NCBI RefSeq assembly: GCF_016863495.1
Contig: NZ_BOOZ01000007.1
Coordinates: 248,001-312,000 of the forward strand
Reading direction: 5' to 3'
Length of the DNA stretch: 64,000 nt
DNA from: Micromonospora andamanensis
Lineage (GTDB): Bacteria > Actinomycetota > Actinomycetes > Mycobacteriales > Micromonosporaceae
This document shows positions 8,001 to 20,544 of the stretch, piece by piece. The notes under the pieces are model-generated. The model searched no databases and was not told the origin of the DNA. It saw only the letters and a list, made by a program, of their open reading frames with translations. Numbering within the stretch: position 1 is the stretch's first letter; the number at the start of each line of letters is the position of its first letter. A program made the translations under genes and the position numbers.

Positions 8001-8930
8001 TCAGTCCCGCTCGGCGAGGGTCAGCTCGATGCCGCCCACCAGGTCGGCGCAGACGTTGTAGACGAACGCCCCGAGGGTGGCAAGCGCGGTGAACAGCACC
8101 ACGTTGACCAGGCCGATCAACGCCGAACTGAAGATCACACCACGGGCGGTGATCTGGAAACCTTCGGTGCCCTGCCCACCGCCCGCGTTGACCAGGTCAC
8201 CGAGGCTGTCGTTCACGCTGGCGAACACGCCCATCGCGTCCAACGCCAGGTACAGCACCGAGGTCGCCACGACGATGACGATGAACAGCACCACCGACAC
8301 CGCGAAGGCGAACTTCATCACCGACCACGGGTCGATCCGCTTGAGGTTCAGCCGAGCCCGACGCGGTCCGCGCGAGGCAGCCGAGCTGACCGAGGTACGC
8401 GCCGCGCGTACCGCCTCACCGACCCGCGCGGCGCCCACCGCCGTGCTGACCCCCGGAGGCAGACCACCGCCGCTGGCCGGCCGGCCGAGCCCGAGCGGCC
8501 GGGTGGTGTCCGGCTTCGGACCGGCCCCGGTCACCCGGGGCTGGGTGCCCGTCGTTCCGGTGCTGGCCGTCGGCAGGACCCCGGTGCTGGTCGTCGGCAG
8601 AACCCCTGTCGTACCCCCGAAAGGCTTGCCCGCAGCGGCAGCCGGCGACGGTGACGGCTTGCCGACGGAGGTCGTGGAGACGTCCGTGGTGCTGCCGTCC
8701 TCGGTCACCTTCGCCTCGGTGGCGTCGCCCTCCGACTCGTCCGTCGGCTTGTCGGGTGGCGGAGCCATACCGGGAGCCCGGGTGAATTTCGGGGCAGGCG
8801 CGTCGGCGGGGACGGTGGCCCGGCCCACGGCCGCGCGGCCGGTCGATGGCGTGCCGCTCTTCGCGGCTTCCTCGTCGACCGGGTTGGCCGAGGTCCCCGC
8901 GTTCCCCGACTTCGCCTGTGTCTCCGTCAT
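8001..8930 (-). CDS. DUF3566 transmembrane protein next to gyrA
   Basis: A 309-residue protein. The first about 190 residues are low-complexity and polar (Thr/Pro/Gly/Ala-rich, with a repeated TTSTGVLPTASTG-like stretch). The C-terminal DUF3566 region starts at ARLNLKRIDPWSVMKFAFAVSV, has a long TM helix (VVLFIVIVVATSVLYLAL), an amphipathic linker, a second TM helix (GVIFSSALIGLVNVVLFTALATLGAFVYN) and a short tail. This domain regularly follows gyrA in actinobacteria and includes mycobacterial proteins linked to cell-wall and division functions. Four base pairs separate it from the gyrA stop, so it is co-transcribed with gyrA. The disordered N-terminus is presumably cytoplasmic. Exact role unknown. 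Confidence 0.87.
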   Translation of the reverse strand: MTETQAKSGNAGTSANPVDEEAAKSGTPSTGRAAVGRATVPADAPAPKFTRAPGMAPPPDKPTDESEGDATEAKVTEDGSTTDVSTTSVGKPSPSPAAAAGKPFGGTTGVLPTTSTGVLPTASTGTTGTQPRVTGAGPKPDTTRPLGLGRPASGGGLPPGVSTAVGAARVGEAVRAARTSVSSAASRGPRRARLNLKRIDPWSVMKFAFAVSVVLFIVIVVATSVLYLALDAMGVFASVNDSLGDLVNAGGGQGTEGFQITARGVIFSSALIGLVNVVLFTALATLGAFVYNVCADLVGGIELTLAERD

Positions 8931-8934
8931 TCAA

Positions 8935-11900
8935 CTAGTCCTGTTCGTCAGGCTCGTCGGCATTGCGAGCAATCGCCACGATAGTCACGCCGTCCGGAAG
9001 GTCCATCAGCTTGACCCCCATTGTGTTCCGGTCACGCGTACGGCGTACAGGCTTCACCGGAGTCCGGATGACGCCACCGTTACTGGTGATAGCGAACAGC
9101 TCATCGTCCGGGTCGATCACGACAGCGCCGACCAGACCACCGCGTCGCTCGGTGATCTTCGCAGTCAGCACACCCTTACCTCCCCGGCCCTGCACCGGGT
9201 ATTCCTCGATCGGCGTACGTTTCGCGTACCCGCCGTTCGTGGCCACCAGGACGTCCAGACCTTCCCGGACGACCTCCATGGCCAACAGCTCATCTTCCTC
9301 GCTGAAGCGCATGCCGATCACGCCGGAGGTGGCCCGACCCATCGGGCGTAGCGCCTCGTCCGTGGCGTTGAACCGGATCGCCTGGGCGTTCTTGGAAACC
9401 AGCAGCAGGTCATCGGTGGGGCCAGCGAGCGCAGCACCGACCAGCTCGTCCTCATCGCGCAGGTTGATCGCGATGATGCCGCCGGACCGGTTGGAGTCGA
9501 ACTCCTCAAGCCGCGTCTTCTTCACCAGGCCGTTCTTCGTCGCCAGGACCAGGTAGGGAGCCACCTGGTAATTCGGGATCTCGATGATCTGTGCGATCTG
9601 CTCATCCGGTTGGAAGGCGAGCAGGTTGGCCACGTGCTGGCCCTTGGCCACCCTACTGGCCTCCGGAAGCTCGTACGCCTTGGCCCGGTACACCCGACCC
9701 TTGTTCGTGAAGAACAGCATCCAGTCGTGCGTCGAGCAGACGAAGAAGTGGCTGACGATGTCGTCCTGCCGCAGCGTGGCGCCGCTGACACCCTTGCCCC
9801 CCCGCCGCTGGGAACGATAGAGATCAACCTTGGTCCGCTTGGCGTACCCGGTCCGGGTGATCGTGACGACCACGTCCTCCCGCGCGATGAGGTCCTCCAT
9901 CGAGACCTCGCCGTCGAACGGGATGATCTTCGTACGTCGCTCGTCGCCCCACTTGGCGACGATCTCCCCCAGCTCCTCCGAGACGATCCGCCGCTGCCGC
10001 TCCGGCTTGGCCAGGATGTCCTTGAGGTCGGCGATCTCGACTTCCAGCTTGGCCAGGTCGTCGAGGATCCGCTGCCGCTCCAGCGCGGCGAGCCGGCGCA
10101 GCTGCATGTCCAGGATCGCGGTGGCCTGGATCTCGTCGATCTCCAGCAGCCGGATCAGCCCCTGCCGGGCGTCCTCCACCGTGGGCGAGCGCCGGATCAG
10201 GGCGATCACCTCGTCGAGCGCGTCCAGCGCCTTGGACAGGCCGCGCAGGATGTGCGCCCGCTCCTCCGCCTTACGCAGCCGGAACGCCGTCCGCCGCCGG
10301 ATCACCTCGATCTGGTGCTCGACGTAGTAGCGGATGAACTGCGCCAGGTTCAGCGTGCGCGGCACCCCGTCGACGAGCGCCAGCATGTTCGCGCCGAACG
10401 TCTCCTGAAGCTGGGTGTGCTTGTAGAGGTTGTTCAGCACCACCTTCGCGACCGCGTCGCGCTTCAGCACCAGCACGATCCGCATGCCGGTACGCCCGGA
10501 GGACTCGTCGCGGATGTCCGCGATCCCGGCGAGCTTGCCCTCCTTGATCAGCTCCGCGATCCGCTCGGCCAGGTTGTCCGGGTTCACCTGGTACGGCAGC
10601 TCGCTGACCACGAGCGCCGGGCGACCCCGCTTGTCCTCCTCCACCTCGACCACGGCGCGCATCCGGATCGAGCCACGGCCCGTGCGGTACGCGTCCTGGA
10701 TGGCGGACTGGCCGACGATCAGACCGTGGGTGGGGAAGTCCGGACCCTTGACGATCTCCAACAGCGCTTCGAGGGTGTCGGCCTCGTCGGCCTCCGGGTG
10801 CTCCAGGCACCACTGCACCGCCGCGCCGATCTCCCGCAGGTTGTGCGGCGGGATCTTGGTGGCCATGCCGACCGCGATGCCCTCGGATCCGTTGATCAGC
10901 AGGTTCGGGATCCGCGACGGCAGGATGGTGGGCTCCTTGGCCCGGCCGTCGTAGTTGTCCTGCAGGTCGACGGTGTCCTCGTCGATGTCCCGCAGCATCT
11001 CCATCGCCAGCGGGTCGAGCTTGCACTCGGTGTTGTGGCTGACGAAACCGTCGGAGACGAACGAGTGGTCGTCGGTGTCGACCCGGATGCTGTAGACCGG
11101 CTGCACACCCGCGTCCGCGACCTCGGCCACCTCGGCGTAGTAGAAACGCCCGTCGACGAGCGGCTCGACCACGTCGAGCACCTCGGTGTTGGTGATCCGG
11201 GCGGCGATCTCGTCGCGGTCCCGCTCCCACCGCTCGACCCGGTCCACGTTGTGCCGGCGCAGCCAGTCGCGCTCGGTCCACCGGCTCGTGCCGTGTTCGC
11301 GGATGAAGTCACCGACCAGCGGCACATGGTCGCTGGAGAGCGCGGTGCTGCTCGCCGGCACCGAGGCCAGCTCCGCCTCCAGCTTGGCCTGCTTACGGCC
11401 GAGGAAGCCGACCTGGGCGGCGAAGACCCGCGCGTCCCGGCGGTTGGTGACGACGACGTTGATCTCGCCGTTGTCGTACCGGCACTGCCGGCTGATCACG
11501 CCGAACTCCAGCAGCAGTTGCTGGACCTCGCGGGCGAGTCGCTCGCTGCGGGTGGAGTAGCTGATCTGGATGGTGTTGCGCGGCAGCAGCGAGGAGGAGC
11601 CGTCGCCCTCGAAGATCGCCTGGAGGAAGGCCCGTTTGATGGCGGCCGGCCCCTGCCAGACGAACTCCGGCACGAACTTCGCCGCGCTCCGCGCCCCGAC
11701 CAGCTCGCCAAGGATCGACTTCGCAAAATCGGAGGTCCAGCCACGCAGCTTGTGCAGCGTCTTGCCGGTAATGGTTGTCTCGGTGCCGACCCAGCGTCGG
11801 CCACCTACAGCTAGATCGTAGGCAGCCAGGACGCGTACGAAGAACTCACGGTCGCAGTTGTCGAAGCCGACTCGATCAGCGGAGGTCCAGCCCTCACTGA

Positions 11901-12711
11901 CGAAGGCACCCGCAAGCACAGCCGCCTCGACGTGCTCCAGCATCGGGTAGCCGATCTCGTCCGGCACGCTGCGCTGAAGGACCACCCGGTCGCCCGGGGA
12001 GATCTCGGCGAGCAGCTTCCAGAGCAGGGTCGGCACGCCGGCCACGTCCACCAGGCAGAGCACCGGGTGGTTGTGGGTGCCGGTCAGCTCGTACCCCTCG
12101 CGGGTGCGCAGCCGCAGCGTCGGGTGCTCGCCGGAGTGGAAGAACTTCGAGGCGTGGACCAGGTCGCCGTTGCGGTCGCGGACCTTGAGGTCCACGTCGG
12201 TCTCACTCTCCGGCGCAGCGCCAGGCACCACATCGCCGATCCGTACACTGCCACTGACACCACGAATGCGGACATTTGCCGTGACGCAGTACCTCATGGC
12301 CGCAGCCGGATCATTTCCGGGCGAGCCGAAGTTGCCGTTGCCGTCGACCAGGGGGTAGCGCAGCGACCAGGGCTGGGCCATCCGGACCAGGGCGTCGTAG
12401 ATGGCCGAGTCGCCGTGCGGGTGGAACTGGCCCATCACGTCGCCGACGACCCGGGAGCACTTCACGTAGCCACGGTCCGGCCGGTAGCCGGAGTCGAACA
12501 TGGCGTAGAGGATCTTGCGGTGGACCGGCTTGAGCCCGTCCCGGACATCCGGCAGCGCCCGCCCGACGATGACGCTCATCGCGTAGTCGAGGTAGGAGCG
12601 CTGCATCTCCACCTCGAGCCCGACGGGCTCGATCCGGTCGTGCGAGACGACGGCGGCCAGCGCCTCGGGGACCTCGGGCTCGTTAGGTGTGGACTCGGGG
12701 GAATCGGTCAC
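8935..12711 (-). CDS. gyrA: DNA gyrase subunit A, with intein
   Basis: ATP-dependent negative supercoiling, cleavage-religation subunit of the GyrA2GyrB2 complex. The precursor is 1258 residues. Removing a 419-residue intein (residues 142-560) leaves 839 residues, the normal actinobacterial length. The N-terminal extein has [32 protein letters not shown] and ends NDPAAAMRY. The C-terminal extein resumes [13 protein letters not shown], so the intein sits directly after the catalytic tyrosine (Tyr141), which would be inactive until splicing. The GyrA box is seen as QRRGGKGV, followed by the six-bladed C-terminal DNA-wrapping domain with an acidic tail. Start GTG 12711 with AAGGG 7 nt upstream. 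It has its own leader after the gyrB hairpin, and that leader contains several DnaA boxes. Confidence 0.98.
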   Translation of the reverse strand: MTDSPESTPNEPEVPEALAAVVSHDRIEPVGLEVEMQRSYLDYAMSVIVGRALPDVRDGLKPVHRKILYAMFDSGYRPDRGYVKCSRVVGDVMGQFHPHGDSAIYDALVRMAQPWSLRYPLVDGNGNFGSPGNDPAAAMRYCVTANVRIRGVSGSVRIGDVVPGAAPESETDVDLKVRDRNGDLVHASKFFHSGEHPTLRLRTREGYELTGTHNHPVLCLVDVAGVPTLLWKLLAEISPGDRVVLQRSVPDEIGYPMLEHVEAAVLAGAFVSEGWTSADRVGFDNCDREFFVRVLAAYDLAVGGRRWVGTETTITGKTLHKLRGWTSDFAKSILGELVGARSAAKFVPEFVWQGPAAIKRAFLQAIFEGDGSSSLLPRNTIQISYSTRSERLAREVQQLLLEFGVISRQCRYDNGEINVVVTNRRDARVFAAQVGFLGRKQAKLEAELASVPASSTALSSDHVPLVGDFIREHGTSRWTERDWLRRHNVDRVERWERDRDEIAARITNTEVLDVVEPLVDGRFYYAEVAEVADAGVQPVYSIRVDTDDHSFVSDGFVSHNTECKLDPLAMEMLRDIDEDTVDLQDNYDGRAKEPTILPSRIPNLLINGSEGIAVGMATKIPPHNLREIGAAVQWCLEHPEADEADTLEALLEIVKGPDFPTHGLIVGQSAIQDAYRTGRGSIRMRAVVEVEEDKRGRPALVVSELPYQVNPDNLAERIAELIKEGKLAGIADIRDESSGRTGMRIVLVLKRDAVAKVVLNNLYKHTQLQETFGANMLALVDGVPRTLNLAQFIRYYVEHQIEVIRRRTAFRLRKAEERAHILRGLSKALDALDEVIALIRRSPTVEDARQGLIRLLEIDEIQATAILDMQLRRLAALERQRILDDLAKLEVEIADLKDILAKPERQRRIVSEELGEIVAKWGDERRTKIIPFDGEVSMEDLIAREDVVVTITRTGYAKRTKVDLYRSQRRGGKGVSGATLRQDDIVSHFFVCSTHDWMLFFTNKGRVYRAKAYELPEASRVAKGQHVANLLAFQPDEQIAQIIEIPNYQVAPYLVLATKNGLVKKTRLEEFDSNRSGGIIAINLRDEDELVGAALAGPTDDLLLVSKNAQAIRFNATDEALRPMGRATSGVIGMRFSEEDELLAMEVVREGLDVLVATNGGYAKRTPIEEYPVQGRGGKGVLTAKITERRGGLVGAVVIDPDDELFAITSNGGVIRTPVKPVRRTRDRNTMGVKLMDLPDGVTIVAIARNADEPDEQD
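11032..12288 (-). mobile_element. GyrA intein with LAGLIDADG homing endonuclease
   Basis: A 419-residue protein-splicing element in gyrA. Splice block A begins at Cys1 ([10 protein letters not shown]), block B is TGTHNHPVL (residues 69-77), and the C-terminal blocks run [13 protein letters not shown] to [10 protein letters not shown], with Thr as the +1 extein residue. All chemistry for standard splicing (Cys1, block B Thr/His, penultimate His, terminal Asn, +1 Thr) is present. Two dodecapeptide motifs of a LAGLIDADG endonuclease are visible: [11 protein letters not shown] (acid Glu132) and [12 protein letters not shown] (acid Asp229). Both acidic residues are kept, so homing activity may persist. 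The length and site match the known mycobacterial GyrA intein allele. The DNA near its ends looks less GC-rich than gyrA itself. Confidence 0.95.
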
Positions 12712-12747
12712 TGTTAACCCTTATCAGACTTAGTGTCGCTTTTGTGC

Positions 12748-12799
12748 TGTGGATAACGGCTGTGGATACCGGCCAAGTTGTGGATAACTCTGTGGACCG
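12748..12799 (-). promoter_or_regulatory. Four DnaA-box-like sites upstream of gyrA
   Basis: In the 127-bp gap between gyrB and gyrA, four 9-mers lie in one orientation. As minus-strand boxes they are TTATCCACA (12748-12756), GTATCCACA (12761-12769), TTATCCACA (12779-12787) and CGGTCCACA (12791-12799). Two are perfect consensus boxes. They lie 37-88 bp upstream of the gyrA start, where a promoter would be, suggesting control of gyrA by DnaA. No binding data are available here. Confidence 0.6.
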
Positions 12800-12832
12800 G
12801 CAGCCGGGCCGCTCGTCGAGGCCCGGCTGCCG
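12798..12832 (-). terminator. Hairpin after gyrB
   Basis: Perfect 13-bp stem (CGGCAGCCGGGCC and complement) with a 9-nt loop, starting 6 bp beyond the gyrB stop. It may end or attenuate gyrB transcription before gyrA. Confidence 0.6.
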
Positions 12833-12838
12833 TACCCG

Positions 12839-15322
<2,484 letters not shown>

Positions 15323-15904
15323 ATGGGGCTGGACAACGTCGCGGTTCAGTGGCCGCGGACCGGCCGCTTCTACGACCCGGTCGCACCGGCCGAGTTCGTC
15401 GACTTCGGCGACATCGTCGACGTGCCGGGGATCTCGGCACCGACCGCCGCGCTCGCCGAGCTGATCGCGAAGACAGGCTCGGTCCGAGCCACCGCGTACA
15501 CGGAAGTGGTGGATCTGATCCTCGGACTCGATGGTGTGCTCTACGCCACAGACGCCGCCGCCGAGGACGAGGACCCGGTGATCGATCCGGACGGGTGCGG
15601 TTGGATCGCGGGCGGCATCGAACGGTTCGTCGCCGCACACCGGCCGCACGGCGAGGCGGTCACCTTCGAGTCGGTGGGTACGGTGCTGCGTTCGCTGCTG
15701 GCCGACGGCCGCCTGGCGGAGCAGCAGCTACGTTGGCTGGACAGCCGGCTCGACGCGCTGCTCGACGACAGTGGCGCCGCGCCGCAGTGGACCTTCACCT
15801 GCGCGGAGCTGAGCGTGCTGGCCGCCTTCTACAGGCGGTGCGCCGACAACGGCTTCGCCATCTACGCCGAGTCGGCGGCCCCGCGCCGAGCGGCCCAGAC
15901 GTAG
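15323..15904 (+). CDS. Hypothetical protein of 193 residues
   Basis: A soluble, acidic protein (MGLDNVAVQW start) with no signal peptide or membrane segment. Visible features are an acidic loop (DAAAEDEDPVID) around residue 80 and a mostly helical C-terminal half (LRSLLADGRLAEQQLRWLDSRLDALLDD, FTCAELSVLAAFYRRCADNGFAIYAES). GAGAGG lies about 9 nt before the ATG. It stands alone, convergent with dciA and divergent from gyrB. I do not recognise a family. Codon usage is like its neighbours, so it looks like a lineage-specific resident gene rather than a recent arrival. Confidence 0.75.
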   Translation: MGLDNVAVQWPRTGRFYDPVAPAEFVDFGDIVDVPGISAPTAALAELIAKTGSVRATAYTEVVDLILGLDGVLYATDAAAEDEDPVIDPDGCGWIAGGIERFVAAHRPHGEAVTFESVGTVLRSLLADGRLAEQQLRWLDSRLDALLDDSGAAPQWTFTCAELSVLAAFYRRCADNGFAIYAESAAPRRAAQT

Positions 15905-15932
15905 CCACGGTTCCGGGACGCCGCCCCCGCGG

Positions 15933-16640
15933 TCAGCCGTAGGTGTCGCGGGGGCCCCGGCCGCGTACCCGGCGTGGCCCACGTGACCAGGACGGGGCGG
16001 CCGGGCCGTGGATGTGCAGTTTGCGGACCACGTTTTGGCCGACCTCGCGGGCGATCTGCTGCAACAGCGAACCGGCGAGCAGCCGTAGCTGCGTCGCCCA
16101 GGCCGTGGAGCGGGCCTCGACTGTCAGTTCGCCGTTCTCCAGCTTCACCGGTCGGCTGTGCTGGGCGACCTCCGAGCCGACCACCCGTTCCCAGGCGCCG
16201 AAGACGGTGGCCTCGGCGGCCGGCTGTTGCCAGCCACGGGCCTTCACCAGCCGGTTGAGCACCGCGCCGAGCGGCTGCGGGTCACGCGGGTCCGGGCCGG
16301 GACCGGAGTAGCCGCGCAGCCGTCGCTCGCCGTCGCCACCCCCGGTCGCGGTGCGGCGGGGTCGGCCGGCGGCCTGCCGCCGCGCCTTCGCCGCGTCGAG
16401 GACCGCGCGTGCCAGTTGCGGGCCGGAGACGTCCTCGCCGTCGCCGGTCACCGGCGCGGTGCCGCCGGCCTCCGCCGTGGGCGCTGCGGCTGGCGGCTCC
16501 GCCGGGCGGCCGGCGGGCTTGTCGGTTCGGCCGCCGTCGCCAGTGCCACCCTTCCTGGCGGTACGCGCACCGCGTCCCGCAGCCGAGCCACGCGGCTGCC
16601 GCTGGGGTGCGCTGTCCGGCGGTTCCGGGTCAGTCGGCAC
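15933..16640 (-). CDS. dciA: DciA family protein (DUF721), replicative helicase loader/partner
   Basis: 235 residues. The N-terminal 110 or so are disordered and rich in Gly/Ala/Pro/Arg. The C-terminal DUF721/DciA core runs from [73 protein letters not shown], a KH-like fold with the conserved W-x-x-V-V-G and the S-x-W-A-x-x-L segments, and ends in an Arg-rich tail. DciA interacts with DnaB in bacteria that lack DnaC/DnaI loaders, and so acts at initiation. The GTG start overlaps the recF stop by 11 bp, which implies translational coupling at the end of the dnaN-gnd-recF-dciA unit. Confidence 0.88.
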   Translation of the reverse strand: MPTDPEPPDSAPQRQPRGSAAGRGARTARKGGTGDGGRTDKPAGRPAEPPAAAPTAEAGGTAPVTGDGEDVSGPQLARAVLDAAKARRQAAGRPRRTATGGGDGERRLRGYSGPGPDPRDPQPLGAVLNRLVKARGWQQPAAEATVFGAWERVVGSEVAQHSRPVKLENGELTVEARSTAWATQLRLLAGSLLQQIAREVGQNVVRKLHIHGPAAPSWSRGPRRVRGRGPRDTYG

Positions 16641-17763
16641 GACGCACCGCCCCCTCCGTCACCTCGTAGCGGGTGCCGCGCAGCGCGGCTGGCACGTCGT
16701 CGGCGACCGCGCAGGTCACCAGGAGCTGACTGGCGCCGCTCACCAGTTCGGCGAGCCGGTCGCGTCGACCGGCGTCCAGTTCGGCGAAGACGTCGTCGAG
16801 CACCAGCACCGGTTCGATGCCGTCGTCGCGCAGCAGGTCGTAGCCGGCCAGCCGGAGCGCGAGCGCGTACGACCAGGATTCGCCGTGGCTGGCGTAGCCC
16901 TTGGCCGGTAGCGGGCCGAGGGTGAGGGTGAGGTCGTCGCGGTGTGGGCCAACCAGGGTGGTGCCCCGTTCGATTTCGGCGGAGCGGGACTCCTCAAGCG
17001 CGGTGGTGAGCACCGTCGCGAGGGTTTCGCGGTCGGTGGTGGGCTCGGTCAGGTCCACCGACGGTCGGTACGCGATTCCCGCCGCGCCCCGGCCGGCGGC
17101 CACCGCGTCGTACGCCTTCGTCACATGCGGCGCCAGGGCGGCGACCAGTTCCAGCCGTCCGGCGAGCAGTTCGGCGCCGTGCCGGGCCAGGTGGGTGTCC
17201 CAGACGGCGAGGGTGGACAGGTCCCCGCCCCGTGAGCCGCCGGTCTTGCGGGCGAGGTACGCGGTGCGCAGCAGCGCGTTGCGTTGCTTGACCACCCGCT
17301 CGTAGTCGGCGCGCACCCCGGCGTAGCGGGGTTGGCGCAGCACCAGCAGGTCGTCTAGGTAGCGGCGGCGTTCGGCCGGGTCGCCCCGGACCAGTTCGAG
17401 ATCCTCCGGGGCGAAGAGCACCAGCCGCAGCGCGCCCAGCACGTCCCGAGCCCGGCGGGCCGGGGAGCGGCCGAGGCGCGCCCGGTTGGCCTTGCCCGGG
17501 ACGATCTCCAGCTCCACCAGGAGTTCGCGGCCGTCGTGCACCACGGCGCAGCGGATCACCGCTGCGGTGGCGCCCATCCGGACCAGCGGGGCGTCGGTGG
17601 CGACCCGGTGGGAGTCGAGGGTCGCGACGTAGCCGAGCGCCTCGACCAGGTTGGTCTTGCCGACGCCGTTGGCGCCGATCAGGACGTTCGGGCCCGGTTC
17701 GAGGTCGATGCCGATCCGCTCGTAGGAGCGGAAGTCGACAAGTTCGAGCCGGCGGACGTACAC
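16630..17763 (-). CDS. recF: DNA replication and repair protein RecF
   Basis: SMC-like ATPase that helps load RecA at single-strand gaps. 377 residues with a GTG start at 17763. N-terminus [43 protein letters not shown] contains the Walker A (GANGVGKTN, about residues 32-40). Later come the [15 protein letters not shown] signature region and the Walker B with [25 protein letters not shown]. Length is normal. Gene order dnaN-gnd-recF is typical of actinobacteria. The gap to gnd is only 16 bp and the end overlaps dciA. Confidence 0.97.
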   Translation of the reverse strand: MYVRRLELVDFRSYERIGIDLEPGPNVLIGANGVGKTNLVEALGYVATLDSHRVATDAPLVRMGATAAVIRCAVVHDGRELLVELEIVPGKANRARLGRSPARRARDVLGALRLVLFAPEDLELVRGDPAERRRYLDDLLVLRQPRYAGVRADYERVVKQRNALLRTAYLARKTGGSRGGDLSTLAVWDTHLARHGAELLAGRLELVAALAPHVTKAYDAVAAGRGAAGIAYRPSVDLTEPTTDRETLATVLTTALEESRSAEIERGTTLVGPHRDDLTLTLGPLPAKGYASHGESWSYALALRLAGYDLLRDDGIEPVLVLDDVFAELDAGRRDRLAELVSGASQLLVTCAVADDVPAALRGTRYEVTEGAVRRAD

Positions 17764-17779
17764 GGGGTCGCGGTGCCGG

Positions 17780-18652
17780 TCAGGGCTTGCGTACGGCGTG
17801 TCCGCCGAACTGCTGGCGCAGCGCGGAGACGGCCTTGAGTGCCGGGGAGTCGTCCTGCCGGGAGGCGAACCTGGCGAACAGCGAGGCGGTGATGACGTTG
17901 AGCGGCACGGCGAGACGGACCGCCTCGTCCACCGTCCAGCGTCCCTCGCCGGTGTCCTCGGTGTAGTCGCTGAGCTGGGTCAGCTCCGGGTCCTCGTCGA
18001 GGGCCCGGTCGAGCAGGTCGAGTAGCCAGGAGCGGACCACTGTGCCCTCGCGCCAGGACTTGAACACGCCGGGCACGTTCGTCACCAGCTCGGAGGCGGT
18101 CATCAGCTCGTAGCCTTCGGCGTAGGCGTGCATCAGGCCGTACTCGATGCCGTTGTGCACCATCTTGGCGTAGTGGCCGGCGCCGACGGGCCCGGCGTGC
18201 ACGAAGCCGAACTCGCCTTCGGGCTTGAGCGCGTCGAAGATCGGCATCAGCCGGTCGACGTGTTCCTGGGCGCCGCCGACCATCAGGCCGTAGCCGTTCT
18301 GCCGGCCCCACACCCCGCCGGAGACCCCGACGTCGACGTAGCCGATGCCGCGTTCGTGCAGCCGTTCGGCGCGGGGCGCGTCCTCGCTGAACCGCGAGTT
18401 GCCGCCGTCGATGATCAGATCGCCGTCGCCGAGCACGGCGGCGACCTCGTCGATCGTGGCGTCGGTGACGGCGGCGGGCACCATCACCCACACCGCCCGT
18501 GGGGCGTCCAGCTTCTCGGCCAGTTCAGCCATGCTGGCGACGTCGCTGCGCTCCAGGTTGTGGTCCAGACCGACGACCTCGTGACCGGCGGTGCGCAGCC
18601 GTTCGCGCATGTTGCCGCCCATCCGGCCGAGTCCTACCAGGCCGAGCTGCAT
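17780..18652 (-). CDS. gnd: 6-phosphogluconate dehydrogenase, short NAD-type
   Basis: Oxidative decarboxylation of 6-phosphogluconate to ribulose-5-phosphate. At 290 residues it is the short form (about 300) rather than the 470-residue enterobacterial form. Rossmann motif at the N-terminus ([19 protein letters not shown]), substrate-binding [34 protein letters not shown], and the catalytic Lys region [27 protein letters not shown]. The ATG at 18652 has GAAAGG upstream. It sits between dnaN and recF, a placement shared by Streptomyces and relatives. Confidence 0.94.
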   Translation of the reverse strand: MQLGLVGLGRMGGNMRERLRTAGHEVVGLDHNLERSDVASMAELAEKLDAPRAVWVMVPAAVTDATIDEVAAVLGDGDLIIDGGNSRFSEDAPRAERLHERGIGYVDVGVSGGVWGRQNGYGLMVGGAQEHVDRLMPIFDALKPEGEFGFVHAGPVGAGHYAKMVHNGIEYGLMHAYAEGYELMTASELVTNVPGVFKSWREGTVVRSWLLDLLDRALDEDPELTQLSDYTEDTGEGRWTVDEAVRLAVPLNVITASLFARFASRQDDSPALKAVSALRQQFGGHAVRKP

Positions 18653-18693
18653 CTCTGGTGACCTTTCGTGGGTGCGGTACGTGCGCTGCCGGG

Positions 18694-19827
18694 TCAGCGG
18701 GACACGCGGATCGGCATGATGAGGTACCGGTACCCACCGATGAGCTCGCCATCCTCGCCGGCGGGGGAAATCACCGCGGGCTTGAAGGCGTCGACGAAGT
18801 GCAGTACGGCGAACTGGGTGCCGAGGTTGGACAGTCCGTCGATGAGGTACTGCGGGTTGAACCCGATGGTCAGTGGCTCACCGGTGAAGCTGGCCTCCAT
18901 GGCCTCGCTGGCCCGGGCCTCCTCGGTGCCACCGGCCTCCACCACCAGTCCGTCGGCGCTGAAGCTGAGTAGTACGGGGGTGGCGCGCTCGGCAACCAGG
19001 GCGACCCGCTTGACCACCTCAATGAGGGTGCTGACCGGTACCCGGGCCTCGGCGTTGTGGCTGGCCGGGAAGAGCGATCGGACCGGCGGGTAGTTGGCGC
19101 CGTCGAGCAGTCGGCTGGTGGTGCGTCGGGTGCCACCGGAGAAACCGATCATGCCTTCGCCGGCGGCGCCCTGGGACAGGGCCAGCACGACCTGGCCGCC
19201 GAGGGGGCCGAGGGTCTTGGCGGTGTCGTTGAGCGTCCGGGCGGGGACCAGCGCGTTGAGGCTGATCTCCGGGTCGTCGGGGTTCCACTCCATCTCGCGC
19301 AGGGCCAGCCGGTACCTGTCGGTGGCGAGCATGGCCAGGTTGCCGCCGGAGAGTTCGACGCGTACGCCTGTCATCATCGGCAGCGTCTCGTCCCGGCTGG
19401 CGGCGACGGCCACCTGTGCCACCGCTGCGGCGAACGCGGCGGCGTCGACAGTGCCGGCGCTGGCCGGCATCTCGGGCAGCGTGGGGTAGTCCTCCACCGG
19501 CATGGTGGGCAGGGTGAACCGGGCGCTGCCACAGACCAGTTCGAGGTGCGCGCCGACTGCGGCGATGTCGACGGGCTTTGCCGGCAGCGCCTTGGTGATC
19601 TCGGCCAGCAGCCGACCGGAGACCAGCGCGGCGCCGTCGGCGTCGCCCTGCACCTCCACGGTGACCTGGCTGCTGACCTCGTAGTCGAAGCCGGAGACCT
19701 GCAGGCTGCCGTCGGTGACCCGGAGCAGCACCCCGGCCAGCACCGGTACGGACGGCCGGTTGGGCAGGCTCTTGGCGGTCCAGGCCACGGCTTCGGCGAG
19801 CGCGTCGCGCTCCACTCGGAATTTCAT
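18694..19827 (-). CDS. dnaN: DNA polymerase III beta sliding clamp
   Basis: Ring-shaped processivity clamp of the replicative polymerase. 377 residues from the ATG at 19827, with GGAGG a few bases upstream; an in-frame extension to 19884 is not needed. Three tandem clamp subdomains are recognisable: MKFRVERDALAEAVAWTAKSLPNRPSVPVLAGVLL, then RDETLPMMTGVRVELSGGNLAMLATDRYRLAL in the middle, and the C-terminal LLSFSADGLVVEAGG to YLIMPIRVSR. The terminal M-P-I/M-R segment is part of the partner-binding cleft. It is transcribed away from oriC as first gene of dnaN-gnd-recF-dciA. Confidence 0.97.
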   Translation of the reverse strand: MKFRVERDALAEAVAWTAKSLPNRPSVPVLAGVLLRVTDGSLQVSGFDYEVSSQVTVEVQGDADGAALVSGRLLAEITKALPAKPVDIAAVGAHLELVCGSARFTLPTMPVEDYPTLPEMPASAGTVDAAAFAAAVAQVAVAASRDETLPMMTGVRVELSGGNLAMLATDRYRLALREMEWNPDDPEISLNALVPARTLNDTAKTLGPLGGQVVLALSQGAAGEGMIGFSGGTRRTTSRLLDGANYPPVRSLFPASHNAEARVPVSTLIEVVKRVALVAERATPVLLSFSADGLVVEAGGTEEARASEAMEASFTGEPLTIGFNPQYLIDGLSNLGTQFAVLHFVDAFKPAVISPAGEDGELIGGYRYLIMPIRVSR

Positions 19828-19997
19828 AACTGCCTCCGCGTCGACGTCGACGTCGTCAACTCTCTCATGCCGGACGCTGCCCACCGAACCGCCTGGCGTG
19901 CGGGTACCCCTCGCACCTTAGGGCGCGAGCGTATCGGCTGTGTGCCCGACCCCGTGCATCGTGTCGCTGCTGACGGGTCTGTCCGGCAGCTGTCCAA

Positions 19998-20493
19998 CGA
20001 TCCACAGGAAGTCCAACGGTGATGATTGGTTTTTGATTCTTCTAGAAGAGATAACTCATCGTCTTCATCGCACCTGTGCAAACTGTGGAGAACTTGAGTA
20101 TGGGCAGGTCAGACAGGTTATGCACAGGTGGGTTCGCTGTGGATGAGTGGGGGTGGAACCCGGTCGGCGGTCCACAGGCGGTCGCCGTGCACACGGTTGT
20201 CCACCGTCGTCCACCGGTTGTCCACCGGTAATCCACCGACTTTCTCCCCAGACCTGTGGATCGTCGATGGCGTCTCGTCGACCGTCATCCCCAGAACCTT
20301 CAACAGCTTCCCCACAGGCGGTCGGCGATCGGTGGACAGCGGCTGCGGTTGTCCCCAGGCGTCCACAGGGGTCCACAAGGTTGTCCCCAGGGTTTCTCCA
20401 CAGCCTGTGGGTAACCGGGTGTTGACGGGACGTGTTCATCCACCGTCGGTGGACAACGAGCTGTGGACAACGAATGGCAGGCGGTGTGGACAC
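19998..20493. other. oriC: Chromosomal replication origin oriC
   Basis: The 776-bp dnaN-dnaA gap contains about 20 DnaA-box-like 9-mers in both orientations. Examples: TTATGCACA 20118-20126, TTGTCCACC 20197-20205 and 20218-20226, TCGTCCACC 20207-20215, TAATCCACC 20229-20237, TTCCCCACA 20308-20316, GCGTCCACA 20359-20367, GGGTCCACA 20369-20377, TTCTCCACA 20394-20402, and minus-strand TTACCCACA 20406-20414 and TTGTCCACA 20462-20470. Only the last is a perfect box; most have C at the end or another single change. An AT-rich stretch (about 20021-20070, around TTGGTTTTTGATTCTTCTAG) at the dnaN side is the best candidate for the unwinding element. No gene is present. Confidence 0.93.
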
Positions 20494-20544
20494 GCCTTCG
20501 ATGGTGTGGCCTATACCTCGTTGAGGGTCAACCAGCCGGGTGTG

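Noticed and set aside
9610..11814. Open frame of 734 codons antisense to gyrA
   Set aside because: Composition (His, Asp, Val, Leu) reflects the complement of gyrA codons; no motif.
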